This document shows, one piece after another, positions 11,827-22,953 of a stretch of 64,000 nucleotides of DNA (the stretch's first letter is position 1; each line of letters opens with the position of its first letter). Position numbers and translations under genes: made by a program. Origin of the DNA: Symbiodinium kawagutii (Eukaryota > Sar > Dinophyceae > Suessiales > Symbiodiniaceae); NCBI GenBank assembly GCA_009767595.1, contig VSDK01028688.1, forward strand, positions 22,414-86,413, given 5' to 3'. The notes beneath the pieces were generated by a model that was not told the origin of the DNA, did no database searches, and saw nothing but the letters and a program-made list of their open reading frames with translations.

Positions 11827-12329
11827 TGATGACATCTGGAGAGGGGACGGGGACGTCTGTGGAAAAAACCATCCACAGCGAGAAACTGTCCATGCAGGCA
11901 ATCCAACGTAGAGGATGGCAGATTTGGCGTAAGATGTTGCAAGTCGGTCAGCTGCGGTGCTTGCAGTTTCAGTGAGGCCCCGCAAAAACTGCCAGGACGG
12001 GACGGTTGCAGCGGGGCACTGCATAGGTGACACATGTCATCCATGACTCATGTGTCCTCTCAATCTGGTTTCATGTAGTTGGACCACGGCTCATTTTCCG
12101 CCGTGAGAAATGTAAGACCCGCTTAGCTTTGGGAATGTTGGCTGAAGTCACCATTTACATTGCGATTTGATGCGATTTGCACTTTTTGGGTCTGATCTCT
12201 TGATGGGACAAGCACCAAACTCACTGCCATCGGGCAAACTACTTTTTTTCTCACAAGATTCGAACCGAGTGATTCAAACTCCTTGGGTGTCTTCACCTTC
12301 AAAGAGCTGCGCCAGCCCATGTACTTCAT

Positions 12330-12660
12330 GGAGCAATGTCAAGCAACGTCAAGATCCAACGAACATCCTGCACGTAGCAAACCATTGCATGACGCAAGTT
12401 CAACGAACGTTAACATGACCCCCCCCACCCCACCCTACCCGAGCAGACCCATAGCATGCAAGTCATGAAGCAACGTCAAGCAACGTCAACATCCAACGAA
12501 CATCCTGCACGTAGCAAACCATTGCATTACGCAAGTTCAACGAACGTTAACATGCCCCCCCCCACCCCACCCCACCCCACCCCAAGTAAACCCATAGCAT
12601 GCAAGTCATGAAGCAACATCAAGCAACGTCAACATCCAACGAATGTCTTCCATATCGGCA
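12330..12660 (+). repeat. 137-bp tandem repeat, copy A only
   Basis: Two full units (gaacatcctg at 12361 and again at 12498) and a partial third, each with a C-run such as gaccccccccaccccaccct. The units lie inside a copy-A-specific stretch (about 12060-12800) absent from B and C. No coding signal. Confidence 0.85.
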
Positions 12661-13477
12661 TCCACGTGAACGGCGAAAGAACATGCTCGATGTGGTATTC
12701 ATGTCAATTTGTACAAATGATATCCTGCCATGATACACGAGCACACATGAAAAATGTCAAAAACACAGAAACATGCATGTTTTACCACGGCGGAATACGC
12801 ACCGTGGACCAACTATCCCTGGGTTTGAAGGCATCATGTTGGGATGTCTCATTGGAAACCCTACCTGTGGATGCGCCCAGTGCAGATAAATCAAGTGTCC
12901 AACATTTGCCACTTGCCGCGGAGGCGCAAAGCACAAGGGCGGGTGGCCACAGGCCCACACGAAGCTGCTTGTTCCTTCCATTCACGCAGAGAATTCTGCT
13001 GAATGTTTCACACTTCGGAGAGTCGATGAGAGTAGCAGTAGCAAGTGCTGGCTGTTGATGCTGTTGCTACTGAGGCACTAAAATGAACTGATCCGATGTT
13101 GGATCTCTAGATTGGGTTCCCATGGGTTCCATTCTCATCCCCATTCTCATCCATCACGGTCCATCACAGCTGATTATCTCAAAGTGTCCTGTGTGGCCTC
13201 CACCTTGCCCAGACCGAGCCGAGCTCAAAGCAGTCGGCTTCGAAGTTGGAACAGCCTGGCGCCTCGGGATTTTTGCATCGCTTCTTGTTGCGACTCGGGG
13301 AGATGGGTCGTGACATGTCGTGACCTATCACATATGACTCAAAGACGAGGTCATTGCAACCAAGAGCATCCGCTTGGAGATCAAAACTGAGACAGGTTGA
13401 GACTTTGACCATTTTGACCCCCTGAATCATCTGACGACAGATGCATTAAGCACAGCTGAGGCACATGAAAATGCAAG

Positions 13478-15072
13478 AGAACCAGGACATTGAAGGGGGT
13501 GGATGAACTGATGAGTGGTGAGTATTTGATGTTCAGCCTGCCATCATTTTTTTGGAAGCCAACTGAAGCCTCAAAGCCAACACACACTGTGATCCAAAAA
13601 TATGCACTCCTCATTTGGCTGGAGTGCACTCCGGAGCGGACTGAGCCACCAGATTTGCAGCTTTCTCCCACACTCCACCTGTGCAGACTTGCGCTGACTG
13701 TGGTGCACCGTCGCCCACATGGTGCGAAGGGCGATGTTTGGGAGGGTGGGGCATGAAAAGCTTCGATGAATTTCCGGCACATGTTGTTCAACTGCCTTCA
13801 AAATGGTCTTTCTCCTTCTTGCTGTACGCTTGAGATTTGTACATGGACCTACCATCAACCTGACTTTAGGGAACTTTGATGAACTTTGCTGGTCTGTGAG
13901 TCACCTCTTCAATTCGCAAATTCCCAGTTAAGGGATGTTAAGGCGGGACCCCGTTTGAAGTCACTGATCTCCAAGTCCCCAAAACCTGGAGACAGATAGA
14001 ATTGTCGCTACTTCTCCCCCCGCTGAAAGTGGATGCTTCTCCGGCCCAGGGCTTCAGTGAATCAAGGAGTAGCCATCTGCATAGAGTGTGCCACGATCTC
14101 AGGGTGTGATCAGACCCAACTTGGACTTGAGAACATTCACCAATGTCGCGCAGCTATATTTCAGTTGTACTCGAGGGAGCTCAAGGAGCCAAGCTAGATT
14201 GACAAGATGGATCATTCTGGAATGATCTGGAATCATTGTTCAATGAAGAAAAGAAAGATTAGAGTGGTCTGCGGCCATGCTCAGAAAATTCGGGTAGCCA
14301 CGAGTGATGCAGAAGCGGTTTACAGTACAGCCACCTTGGGGATTAGACTCCACAATGGAATCCGAAGGAAGGTTTTCGGATTCTGTTCCTGGTGAATTCG
14401 GTGTTGCAAGGCAGCACTGCATGGCTTTGTTTCATGGGACCAACTCGCTTCATGCCTCTGCCCCTGCCGAGTCCGGGTGTCACCGCTCCATGGGAGCACA
14501 CGTCTCCAAAGTGAAATCGGTGACGCCTGGAGCCCCGATGCGTTGTCAGCACCGGTCGTTCTTGGACTTTCATGATGTTTACATGTCTATGCGTCTGCGC
14601 GTCGGGTGTTTGTTTTGTTGCTTGGTTTTTGATTCGTTTCATATATTTTTTTTTTCTGCTTTTTCATGCTTTTTCCCATAATATGTTTCCTCTTTCTGGT
14701 TGTTGTCACCAAGGCTGGACACATGGAAGCCCGAAGAAGTCCACCGTTTCATCTCGCAGGGTGGCAACTTTGAGGCGGGCTGCTGCAGGCTGCCATGGTA
14801 AAAACCACCGTTGATCGCGGTTGAGGGCTATCCTACTATTCTGTTCTGTGCTTCTCTGCTTTCCTGGAATCGTCAGCATGCCCCTCACTAACGAATCACT
14901 GCAACTTTTGGGTTGACCTCTGCTCATGTCTTCCCATGGCTGGTTGCATTTGAATGTTTGCACGGCTTGATGCTTCATTCACGCTCCAACCGAACAAGCA
15001 CCGCAGTGTCCACCGTGGATGCAAGATGATGCAAGAATCCTGATGATGACGTCGACGACGACGACGACGACG

Positions 15073-15106
<34 letters not shown>

Positions 15107-15462
15107 CGACGACGATGATGACGACGATGCTTATGATTAACTTATTAGTATGATTACAGAAAGGTTGATCACTTCGATAATGATTTGTTGCTTCGGACTT
15201 GGATTCATCGCATCATGTCGAGCATGCACAAGAGCTTACTGTTTCCAGACTGAAAGTGTACACCAGACCTTCAAGCTCCTCTAGGACGAACAGGTTCTTT
15301 GTCCGAACCCCTTCATGTTCCTTGAATTTTGGTTGCAATCCATTCCCTGCGCCTTTCAGGTCAATGACCGGCTCTTGCGCCGTGGTGGCCCAAAGCCCCC
15401 AGCAAGGGGGTCTGGCCGCAAAGCTGTGGAGGAGTACATCTTCATGAAGCAGGGGATCTCAG
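13478..15462 (+). CDS. ArfGAP domain, six-exon block, copy A
   Basis: Exons are 13478-13517 (TLKGVDELMS), 13661-13721 (QTCADCGAPSPTW), 14050-14089 (ASVNQGVAICIEC), 14472-14524 (SGCHRSMGAHVSKVKSVT), 14714-14774 (LDTWKPEEVHRFISQGGNFE) and 15360-15462 (VNDRLLRRGGPKPPARG then GRKAVEEYIFMKQ). Phases match at every join. Donors are GTGAGT, GTGCGA, GCCACG, GCCTGG and GCGGGC. Together they form the ArfGAP zinc finger C-x2-C-x16-C-x2-C and the catalytic arginine in SGCHR. Known family role: GTPase activation of Arf small GTPases in vesicle traffic. The last exon's 3' end is uncertain; a GC donor at 15463 leads in phase to YKSAYHIISQF at 15520-15556. The intron before exon 6 holds a trinucleotide repeat. 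Confidence 0.9.
15040..15130 (+). repeat. GAC/GAT trinucleotide repeat, copy A
   Basis: About 90 bp of GAC and GAT triplets in the intron between ArfGAP exons 5 and 6. The matching tracts in B (about 32070-32132) and C (53511-53680) differ in length and composition. Confidence 0.95.
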
Positions 15463-15709
15463 GCTGATTGTGAAATTTAGAGGTTTATAGGCTTGAACTT
15501 TGGATCAAGATGCTTGAAGTATACAAAAGTGCATACCACATCATTTCGCAATTTTGGTAGCAGTATATAATATCTGTTGAATCGTACTATCCATGTTTCA
15601 CTGGTTGCTACACCCTCACACTAGAGTCTAGAGCTTGGCGGTATCCCACTAGTTTTGGAAGGTGATGCGTTTTCTTGTGTCATTTTCCAGATGTCCAAAT
15701 CTGAGTTAG

Positions 15710-15824
15710 GCAATGCTGCTGAGGTACAACGGCAAGAGCCCAACGGAGGTCAAAAGAGGTTCAGCGGGCTTCCGGGGCAATTGGACAGCCATGGGCATGC
15801 TGATAAAGTTTGGACCTTTCACAG
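15710..15824 (+). CDS. Candidate exon downstream of ArfGAP, copy A (frame unresolved)
   Basis: A 115-nt segment between ag|GC and AG|GTTG keeps its exact length in B (32709-32823) and C (54265-54379). Two frames are open in all copies: one reads GQLDSHGHADKVWTFHR, the other LRYNGKSPTEVKRGSAGFRG. The substitutions among copies do not decide between them. An alternative acceptor is ttttccag at 15690. No family recognised. Confidence 0.45.
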
Positions 15825-16200
15825 GTTGTAGTTCTACGCATTCTTTCGAGGACAACCAAGTTGCTGGCAAGCTTGTGCTATGTCCTGCTAAGTCAATTGT
15901 ATCTTGAACATTCTTAGAATCCCACTGGAAGATCACTCAAATTGCATAATCTGAGGAATTGCATAGAAATCATTGGACATCCCCAAATCTGGGCTCCACA
16001 TCTCCCAGCTACCTCCGCACCCGCATCTGCCAGGTCCACCTTGTGAAAACCGTGAGGCGAGCCTTTCGCAGTTTCCAGATTAAGATGTGCCACTTATGAT
16101 GTGCCACACATGATGTGCCACGATGGGATTCGCAAGCTTCCAAGAAATCGCCGATGAGATCGCCAGGTGAGCCCTCTGGTGGGGACTACGTGCCACCAAG

Positions 16201-16296
16201 GTGCAACTGAAGCGACACGTTGGACTGTGACATATCTTGGATACGGATGTGGTTAAGGGCCTTGCCATTCCCAATGACGATCTTGGGCTTCGAGGT
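16201..16296 (+). pseudogene. Decayed exon VQLKRHVG, copy A
   Basis: The B and C versions are fully open (33187-33282 and 54736-54840). Copy A starts VQLKRHVGL and meets TGA at 16228. It then has a 2-nt deletion in the PNDS region, shifting the frame. This suggests copy A no longer encodes this segment, unless this is not an exon. Confidence 0.45.
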
Positions 16297-16360
16297 GTAA
16301 CCCTGATTTTGACGCAGATTTCGCTCAGAAACCTGTTGGGCCATCTGTGGACTTTTCCAG

Positions 16361-16451
16361 GACTGGTCCTGGCTGATGTTGAGAGCGTCGAAATCAACGT
16401 TCGGACCCTAAAATGCAACCGTGGCAGGGAAGACGGCTTCATTGTGGGGAC
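16361..16451 (+). CDS. Conserved exon VLADVESVEINVRTLKCNRG, copy A
   Basis: Starts after acttttccag and ends before GTTTTT. The exon is exactly 91 nt in all three copies (33354-33444, 54911-55001). The translation continues REDGFIVG. Copy C has several third-position changes and replaces the GT donor with GCAAGT at the aligned position, a natural GT-to-GC donor swap. It reads like beta strands of a sandwich fold; no family is assigned. Confidence 0.65.
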
Positions 16452-16734
16452 GTTTTTCAATTCGGGGCTCTTGCTGTAGACATGCATCACAAACAATCAT
16501 ACTGATGGATGATGGAATGAACAATCCCTGATTTGTCAATGATGCCAATCTCGAGTTTGGGATAGTTAGGGCATGTTAGGGCCTTAGGCAATGATGCAGG
16601 GGTCATGCCAGCTGTTCGCCCAGCCACTATCCTTCCACACGCAGTGCTTGATAACTGTCCACATGTTATTTTCTGATCAAGTGAGACCCATCCAAGATCA
16701 ACATATCGCTGGCTGAGCTCGGCTGAGCTGTGAG

Positions 16735-16768
16735 GTGGAACGAGCCTGGGAATTGAGAACTTTCGGGT
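16735..16768 (+). CDS. Candidate exon VERAWELRTF, copy A
   Basis: After gctgtgag, VERAWELRTF is followed by a GTGGGC donor candidate. Copy B (33728) is identical. Copy C (55283) keeps VKRAWELRTF although flanking sequence there is strongly diverged, which argues for constraint on this short segment. Confidence 0.4.
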
Positions 16769-17948
16769 GGGCCCAGATCCAGGGTTTGGCTGCAGGACCA
16801 GTAGGTGGTGAAGGTGTGCTGGCAGCTAACATGGCGGTGGGATGCCGTGTAGTTCTCAAAATTTTATTCAATTTGGGCACTTTCAAATCCCTAGAGACAC
16901 TGCTATGTGTTATGTTATGGGTAGTCATTCTCTTCATGTCTAGCTCTCTTTGGGATGTCCATCAAAGGTTCTCGGCTTGACTTGCAGCCCACATCAGCCA
17001 ACATCAGCCAACATCAAGACGCTCATGACCTTTTTTTTCGTTTGTTTCTACTTGCGATCAAGTTCAATTTGGAGAGTTTCAGCATGTGGTCTTCAGTGAG
17101 TTGTGGAAGGAAGTAGCATCGTAACTAAAAGGCTTTGGGACTCCCAGGCCTGTGATGCTGTCCCTCTCGGCGGAGCTGAGTTTGGGGTGTGGTGCCCAGG
17201 AAGAAACATGGCAGGAACGGCATAGCATCACAAGATTCCAAGGACACATGCAACTTCGTTCCGATGGCTCAGAACTAAACTATATATGTATTGTTAGTTC
17301 GGTTCATGTACATGCAGACACTTTTCAACAAGTTTTTCCGATGTATCAAAGGATGCCCCACACTTCCTATAGAGGGAAGAGTTGTAAGAGTTGTCACAGA
17401 TTGAAAGCAGTGGACGGACGGCCTGAGGGTCCAGACTGCAGATGCCACGTCAAAGCGCAGGGGTTCGGAAAAAGTAGGCTGGATCTCGTGACGGTCAACA
17501 AGAGGGTGTCATGCTTGCTAAACTCTCACAGAAATGATGCATCAAATACAGGTCGTACAATCATGTGGTGCAAAATGTCAAAGGAAGACATGTGGCGCCT
17601 GCCAAGCGGCATCAGGGTGGAGCCCATCCGAGCGAAGGCAGCTGCTGTGGGACGCCCAGGACTGGACTTGCCAGAAGCCATGTTGACATGGAACAACCCA
17701 AACCTCATCAGACCTCCAAGTCTGCAGTCAACGAAATACTCTAGCAGGTCAAAGTGCTTAATCTACATGATCAATATCTCTTCAAGAAGTCCTGAATGAC
17801 ATGAGGAGTACATCGCCTTCAATATCCTTCAAACTTGACCCCATCGAAAGTCTGTCGTCTGATGGTCTATCAAGCAGCCCTTGGTGAAGAAACTGAGAAA
17901 TTTGAGCACCAATGATTTGGAGTCAGATGATTATGTTGGCATCGCCAG

Positions 17949-18043
17949 GAGCAGTACCTGCACCTGCGGGTGTTTGATGGTGGCGAACTGGGCTTCCCCC
18001 AGTTGGCTGGGGAAGGCCGAAGGGTATGGATGCTGACATATAG
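17949..18043 (+). CDS. Conserved exon EQYLHLRVFDGGELGFPQLA, copy A
   Basis: Starts after gcatcgccag and ends AG|GTGATC. It has 31 codons and continues GEGRRVWMLTY. Copy C has the same length with five or more synonymous changes, strong evidence for coding on this strand. The pattern LHLRVFD..GELGF resembles a beta-strand/turn of a C2-like module, but that is only a suggestion. A degenerate fourth relative with palindromes lies at 22784-22953. Confidence 0.7.
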
Positions 18044-18275
18044 GTGATCCGGATGGCTGGGGTTTTCACCTGACCTGGTTATGTTGAGGGACAATTCTCG
18101 CTGATTTCTGATGATATTCTGATACGTCTGATACGTTGCTAACAGATGATGTTAGATCATCATGGATGTGTAAGATGAGGGTCTCACAGCGAGTTTTGAT
18201 TTGCAAGACATTTGGATGCGGTGAGACTGTAAGATTCAGAGCCCGGGGTGGGCACAGTTTCAACCATGAGCGGAG

Positions 18276-18382
18276 GTGTACCTCCTTGTAGACTTGATTT
18301 GTCAGTTTGCTGGAGAACTTATTCATGGAATTTCGCTGCTTCTTCAGTGCCTAGCTTTGCACTCCGACGTGTTTGATTTCAG
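18276..18382 (+). CDS. Candidate exon VYLLVDLICQFAGELIHGIS, copy A
   Basis: Follows atgagcggag and is open through LLLQCLALHSDVFDF. Copy C keeps the frame with one 3-nt insertion (56796 onward). Copy B has TAG as the second codon (near 35400) and a deletion. The segment after ttgatttcag at 18382 reads SLDLLKFVESGKGSHGLKQL and is conserved in all copies with mostly silent change, so it is a likely next exon. Confidence 0.5.
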
Positions 18383-20482
18383 GGAGCCTGGATTTGTTGA
18401 AGTTTGTGGAGAGTGGGAAGGGAAGCCATGGCCTCAAGCAATTGCTGGGACGTTCGTGGACCCTGTGACTGGTTGATATTGGACAGAAATCCAAGGCATG
18501 TTTTGATTTGATGTGTTTGGCCTCATTGCCTGACCAAACTGAGACCACGCCATCCCAAATGAAACCAAATGAATCAAAGACAATCAGCACCTTCAGTAGT
18601 GGCTTTGTTGCAAGGCATAATCTGAAAGTCTCAGAAGGTTTTCCCTCCGCAAAGCTCATTTGGATGCTGTCCAGTACACTTGGCTCATCAATTTGCGGAT
18701 CAAAACCGGTGCCGCACCCACCATGACAAAAAATCATCACCACGGCATAATTTTCACCTTTCAAATCACAGGTACCCACTGTCACCCAATACTCATGTTT
18801 ATGAAAAGGGATTGGAGACCGATAATCATGGAAACGCTTAGAGTTCCAAACGGAAACACTACCTGATACTTAGTGCCTATGCTTGCCTTTTCAATGCACA
18901 AAATACCAAAAAAGGCAATGGCACCCATCTGTTCTGCAAGGATGCTGGTAGCATTCATGTAACCCCTCGGCGGCAGGAGATGTTGGTTGGCCAATAAAAA
19001 GTGACAAAAGTACCGTTCATGAGCATTCTACATGAATACTTTTAGCCAGGGAACCCTCATCAATAGCCACTGGGTTTGCTGCATTTGTTGCGGATCAAGT
19101 TTGTTCAACAGATTCCACAAAGTGAGAGCTCCAAAAAATGTCCAAATCGCAAAATCCATTGGTCCCAAGTAAAGAGACAAGTGGCAGCAGCACATCGGCC
19201 CGTCGGCGCTTTTCAGGTGAAGGGGTTGCAGCTGCAGTGGAGGTGGAGCTCTTTGCTCCGAAGGCGGTCGACGGTCGATGCCAGTCGATGCAAGATGTTG
19301 GTGCCTAGCGGCTGGGGGATCGTGTCCTGCCTCCTTCTGCGTCATGGTAATTGTGTCATGCAGCTCTGTGTATTCGATGGTTTGCATTTTGGCGTTGAAA
19401 GAGTTAGTGAAAGCGACCTCAGAGCACGCAGCCAGAGCATCTGTGAAACTCCAGAGCAACTCTCGTAACATCTCGTAACTCGACTCTTTGTGACTGCCAG
19501 GAGGCTGGAGATGCTTCGAAAACCGAGGCCAAAGTGGGAGGAAAGCATGGTATTGATAAGCTAACGACCTGTTTCAAGGGAAGTGGTTTTGTTTTGTATC
19601 TGTAGAATTGGATTCAGCAACCATATTGGGATTCAAAGAATTGCAGGTTGCCTGGGGATCATCTCACCTAAGTAGTGAAGCTGTTGTGCCATTGTAATTG
19701 ATTGCGAATGGTGGTCAATGATATTGATGAAAAACCATGAGTGAATCTGCTGTGGCCGAGTGGAAATAACACAGTTCTTGTATGTTTTTGAAGGGTTGGA
19801 CGGTTGGACTGGTCCATAGCCTGTCACAAAAGAGCCAAAGTTCCAGGCGTCTCCCACATCCTCCCTGGGAGCATCTTTGCTCGGGCGCTCAGCGGTTGAT
19901 GGTTGACGGTCCGAAAGTCCTCGCCGCTTTGTCATTCAAGTTGGCAGAGTTGCTCACAGATTTCTGTTCCGCGAAAATTGCTTAAACTGTAGCGTATGTG
20001 TGCGTGCATCAATACTGATAGCTTCAACAGCAAGGGGGGCTGCCCGTCAGCATCAGCGGTGCCCGTTTTTCACGTTGTGAAAAGACCCACGAAACCCAGG
20101 AGCAGTGGCGCCTCCGAGGACTGGGAGAAGGGTCGGCTGTGGTCTCGGCTCTGTCCGAAGACTTGAGACTAGAACCCATTGACGTTGATCAGTTTGATCG
20201 TCAATGTAATTCAGTTCATGACTTTCGATGTTGATCATAAATTTGCAGGTGCACCACTCACAACCACCAATGATCAGTAGTCCCCACAACATACACTGAA
20301 GAATCGCAGAAACAGATGAACCAAGACGTTTGGAAGCATCAAAGAGGTGGCAATGGTCATGATCATCAACCACAATCACAGCAATTGTTCGCAGCAAAGT
20401 CTATCATGGTTTATCCAGTATCAACCATTGACAATTCCAAGCCATCATGAATCAAATTTTGACTCACCACTTCCGCCTGCAG

Positions 20483-20539
20483 GAGAGCAACCCATCCCGT
20501 GAGGTGATTGGCCGTGCAAATTTGAAGGTGCGGGGACGG
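20483..20539 (+). CDS. Conserved exon ESNPSREVIGRANLKVRGR, copy A
   Basis: 19 codons between ttccgcctgcag and GTGAAG. Copy B (38633-38692, DASNPSLNVIGRANLKVRGR) and copy C (58892-58955) carry one extra codon at the start. The word VIGRANLKV resembles the last strands of a C2 domain (IGxAxIxL), so a C2 module is possible but not shown. Confidence 0.65.
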
Positions 20540-20675
20540 GTGAAGCTGGAACCCTGAAGGGGTCCATGCCGGTACCTTTCATGGTTCATGTTTGGAGATA
20601 CTTGATGTAGCGGGTATCCCGGTATCCCTACTTTGTGACAGCCCCCCGCCCGGCAACAGCTCGTCCTTCTGCCAG

Positions 20676-20748
20676 GTTACAATCATCGACATGAGTGGAA
20701 TGCTCGCCACCCAAGTTAGAAAACAGATTTCAACGTGCAGCCCTGAGG
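20676..20748 (+). CDS. Conserved exon VTIIDMSGMLATQVRKQIST, copy A
   Basis: Follows cttctgccag, ends CSPE before GTTGGG. Against B (38799-38871) and C (59066-59138), differences fall almost entirely in third positions (GTT/GTG/GTA, ACA/ACG/ACT, CTC/CTG, GCC/GCA), the clearest purifying-selection signature in the unit. Residues changed are R to K in C and E to Q near the end. No family recognised. Confidence 0.75.
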
Positions 20749-21226
20749 GTTGGGGGAAGTGGCAGTGGCCCGGAGGGAGAAGTTCCATGGTCATCATATT
20801 GAAATCTTATCACGGACACATGTGCTTTATGTGTTCGGGCTTGTGGGGATTAAATGCTGAACTGTCCGTGCATGTTTCGGTATTGTTACAGCAGATGTTG
20901 ACAGATGTTGCACAATTTGATGAACCTGGAAACCGGGCACATGTGCGGATGCGTTTGCCTTCCCCGAAGTGAACCGTCATGCCACACATGACTTATACTT
21001 GGAGCTGCAGGGACAAAAACTTGGGCATTGCATTGTTTGCCTCCACCCCTGCCTGATCGCAAGAAGCGCAAAGCGGCGTGGAAACCCATGTCCGTTTCAT
21101 GCCATGCACACCTGCGTCTGTTCTTTTGAATGGCACACCCATGTTTTCTTCGACCTGCGGATCTCAAAACATTAAAACTGTTCGCCCAATGTTGCTTCCC
21201 AAAGTTGACCTTTGCCCGAAATGCTG

Positions 21227-21312
21227 AGACAAGATCTCACTGAGGTCACCTTTCGGATCGAGCGGATCCAGCTAACGCGCAGGACAAAAGGGAGCGGTGC
21301 AGCTCGTTGCAG
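21227..21312 (+). CDS. Candidate exon RQDLTEVTFRIERIQLTR, copy A
   Basis: A basic, helical segment open beyond the aligned border in copy A. Copy B (39340-39423) reads RRDLTEVTSRIERISIMRRK, ends at a strong GTAAGC donor and is in frame throughout. Copy C (59680 onward) reads RRDLTEVTHWIERIQLTR. This is the last exon shared by all three units. Confidence 0.55.
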
Positions 21313-21950
21313 CTTGGACTCCGAATTGAGAGTGTCACCACTGCTGTCGATTGGTCCATCTGATTGTGTGGATGCAAGGGCTTTCAACATGGCTGTGCAT
21401 GACAATCTGGAGCAGAGCACATGCAAATTGGATTGACACGAGTCAAGGGACTCGTAGGCCCACATGCTGTGTGGAGGGGTTACGGTCGTTTTGGAGTGCA
21501 AGTTTTGTAGCAAACATTAGGACTTTAGACATATACACGCCCGGTGATTTGCTGGCAAAAGGTCTGTCAGTGCACAAGTTGCTTCTCTCCGCTGATTCAG
21601 CATCAAGCAGCTCTGCAGCAATTGTCTTTCCTGCCAATTGTGTTTTCCTTTGTCTCCGGCTGTTTTCACTCTCGATCTACAAGTGAGTAAGCCATTGTGG
21701 TGCTGAACTTATCGCAGAACCCCGCTCCGGTTGTGGCCTCACGGAGTGACAATTTATAGTCTGGCTGCCAAAGCCCCCAGCGAGGGGTGCCGGTGGAAGA
21801 TGATATCCGCAGTACGATGGTGGAAAGCAGGTTGAGGTCAAGAGAGGCCCAGCGCATGAAGATCATGAGGTGAGCCCCGTGGTAGTGAGCCTCATAGTTT
21901 TCACGTGGTCGGCCTCTTTTGCCTCAAGCCCATTCTTAGAGATGACTTGT

Positions 21951-22005
21951 CACTTTTCACCAAGGCCTCGTGCTTGCTGCAAGCACCAGTCCTTGGTGAA
22001 AAGTG
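21951..22005. repeat. Palindrome P1 (copy A cluster)
   Basis: Arms of 15 bp, cacttttcaccaagg at 21951-21965 and its exact reverse complement at 21991-22005, with a nested 7-bp stem (gtgcttg/caagcac) inside. Confidence 0.9.
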
Positions 22006-22244
22006 ATGCGAAAGTCACCCTGTGGGATGCTGTCCTTCTGATGCTGTCCCTCTGAGCTGAGCTTGGGGCCTTTGCCACTGCAGCGCCGCGGCTCCGAGAA
22101 AAAGTAGGCTGGAGCCCTCCTGAAACAAAGCAGCTATGGGAAGCCCAGAATCAGTACTGCTCCTCCGCATCCCATAACAAGTAAGTTGTACCTCCAAGTG
22201 TTCGATGGCGGTTTCCCGCCGCTGCCAGGTTCGTCCAGAACGGC

Positions 22245-22275
22245 AAGGGAAGTGATGGTTACCTTCACTTCCCTT
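22245..22275. repeat. Palindrome P2 (copy A cluster)
   Basis: 11-bp exact arms (aagggaagtga at 22245-22255, reverse complement at 22265-22275), 9-nt loop. Confidence 0.8.
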
Positions 22276-22334
22276 TCCGCTTTGGCCTTCGAGGGTGCCT
22301 CTCGAAGATCCGAGCAATCCATCCCGTGACCTGA

Positions 22335-22403
22335 CCGGCAAGGCCCGTTTGAAGGTCACGATCATTTGATCAATGATTGTAACCTTCAAATTGGCCTTGC
22401 CGG
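22335..22403. repeat. Palindrome P3 (copy A cluster)
   Basis: 31-bp arms at 22335-22365 and 22373-22403 with four mismatches; the 7-nt loop contains tgatca. Arms begin ccggcaaggcc and end ggccttgccgg. Confidence 0.88.
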
Positions 22404-22469
22404 GCATCGACATCGGTGTCTCTATGTGCTACTCATGGCAATGATTAGTCAATGATTGTGACCTTGACG

Positions 22470-22553
22470 CTGGCCACTGCTCAGACACGAATCTCAAAGT
22501 CGCCCTTCGAGCTCAAAGGGTGACGTTGAAATGCGTGTCTGAACAGTGGCCAG
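22470..22553. repeat. Palindrome P4 (copy A cluster)
   Basis: Outer arms ctggccactgctcagacacg (22470-22489) and 22534-22553 match at 19 of 20. The inner part also pairs with several mismatches, so nearly the whole 84 bp can fold into one hairpin. Confidence 0.88.
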
Positions 22554-22783
22554 GTTGGATCGAGCAAAAGAACCTTTTTTTCTGCGCGGCCGATCCACTC
22601 GATTTCAACTCATTTCAACTGCAAGGTTGGGCCCTGTCACTGTGAAAGTACCAAGACTGGGCCACTGGTCAATGGAGACGCTTCGAAATCCAATATCCTT
22701 CAATCCTTGGCCCCATCAAAAGTCGGTTGTCTCATGGTCTATCGAGCAGCCCTTGATGAAAACAGTTTGAGTCAGATGATTAT

Positions 22784-22853
22784 GTTGGCATCACCAGGAG
22801 CGGTACCCGCACCTGCGCGCGTAGGTGCAGGTACCGCTCCTGGTGATGCCAAC
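22784..22853. repeat. Palindrome P5, 70 bp without loop (copy A cluster)
   Basis: 35-bp arms meet at 22818/22819 with two mismatches. The left arm (gttggcatcaccaggagcgg onward) is the intron/exon border seen at 17933-17965, so the palindrome is made from exon-border sequence and its own inverted copy. Confidence 0.93.
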
Positions 22854-22884
22854 TGACACGCGCAGGTGCAGCTACAGCTCCTGG

Positions 22885-22953
22885 ATGGGGGCGAACTGGG
22901 TTTCCGCAATTGGCTGGCGAAGGCCAAGTGTGGGAAACCCAGTTCGCCCCCAT
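22885..22953. repeat. Palindrome P6 (copy A cluster)
   Basis: Exact 21-bp arms at 22885-22905 and 22933-22953 (atgggggcgaactgggtttc plus one base). The arm corresponds to the DGGELGF part of the exon at 17949. Confidence 0.93.

Noticed and set aside
11520..12044. Minus-strand open frame of 174 codons, open also in copy B and partly in C
   Set aside because: Covers the plus-strand YKCRGND candidate exon. No domain, no splice support; kept only as a caution on strand.
19028..19471. Minus-strand open frame of 147 codons (204 in copy B at 37074)
   Set aside because: Looks protein-like, but plus-strand frames over the same bases are equally open and conserved, and the recognisable exons of the unit are on plus. 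It cannot be assigned, so it is not listed as a gene.
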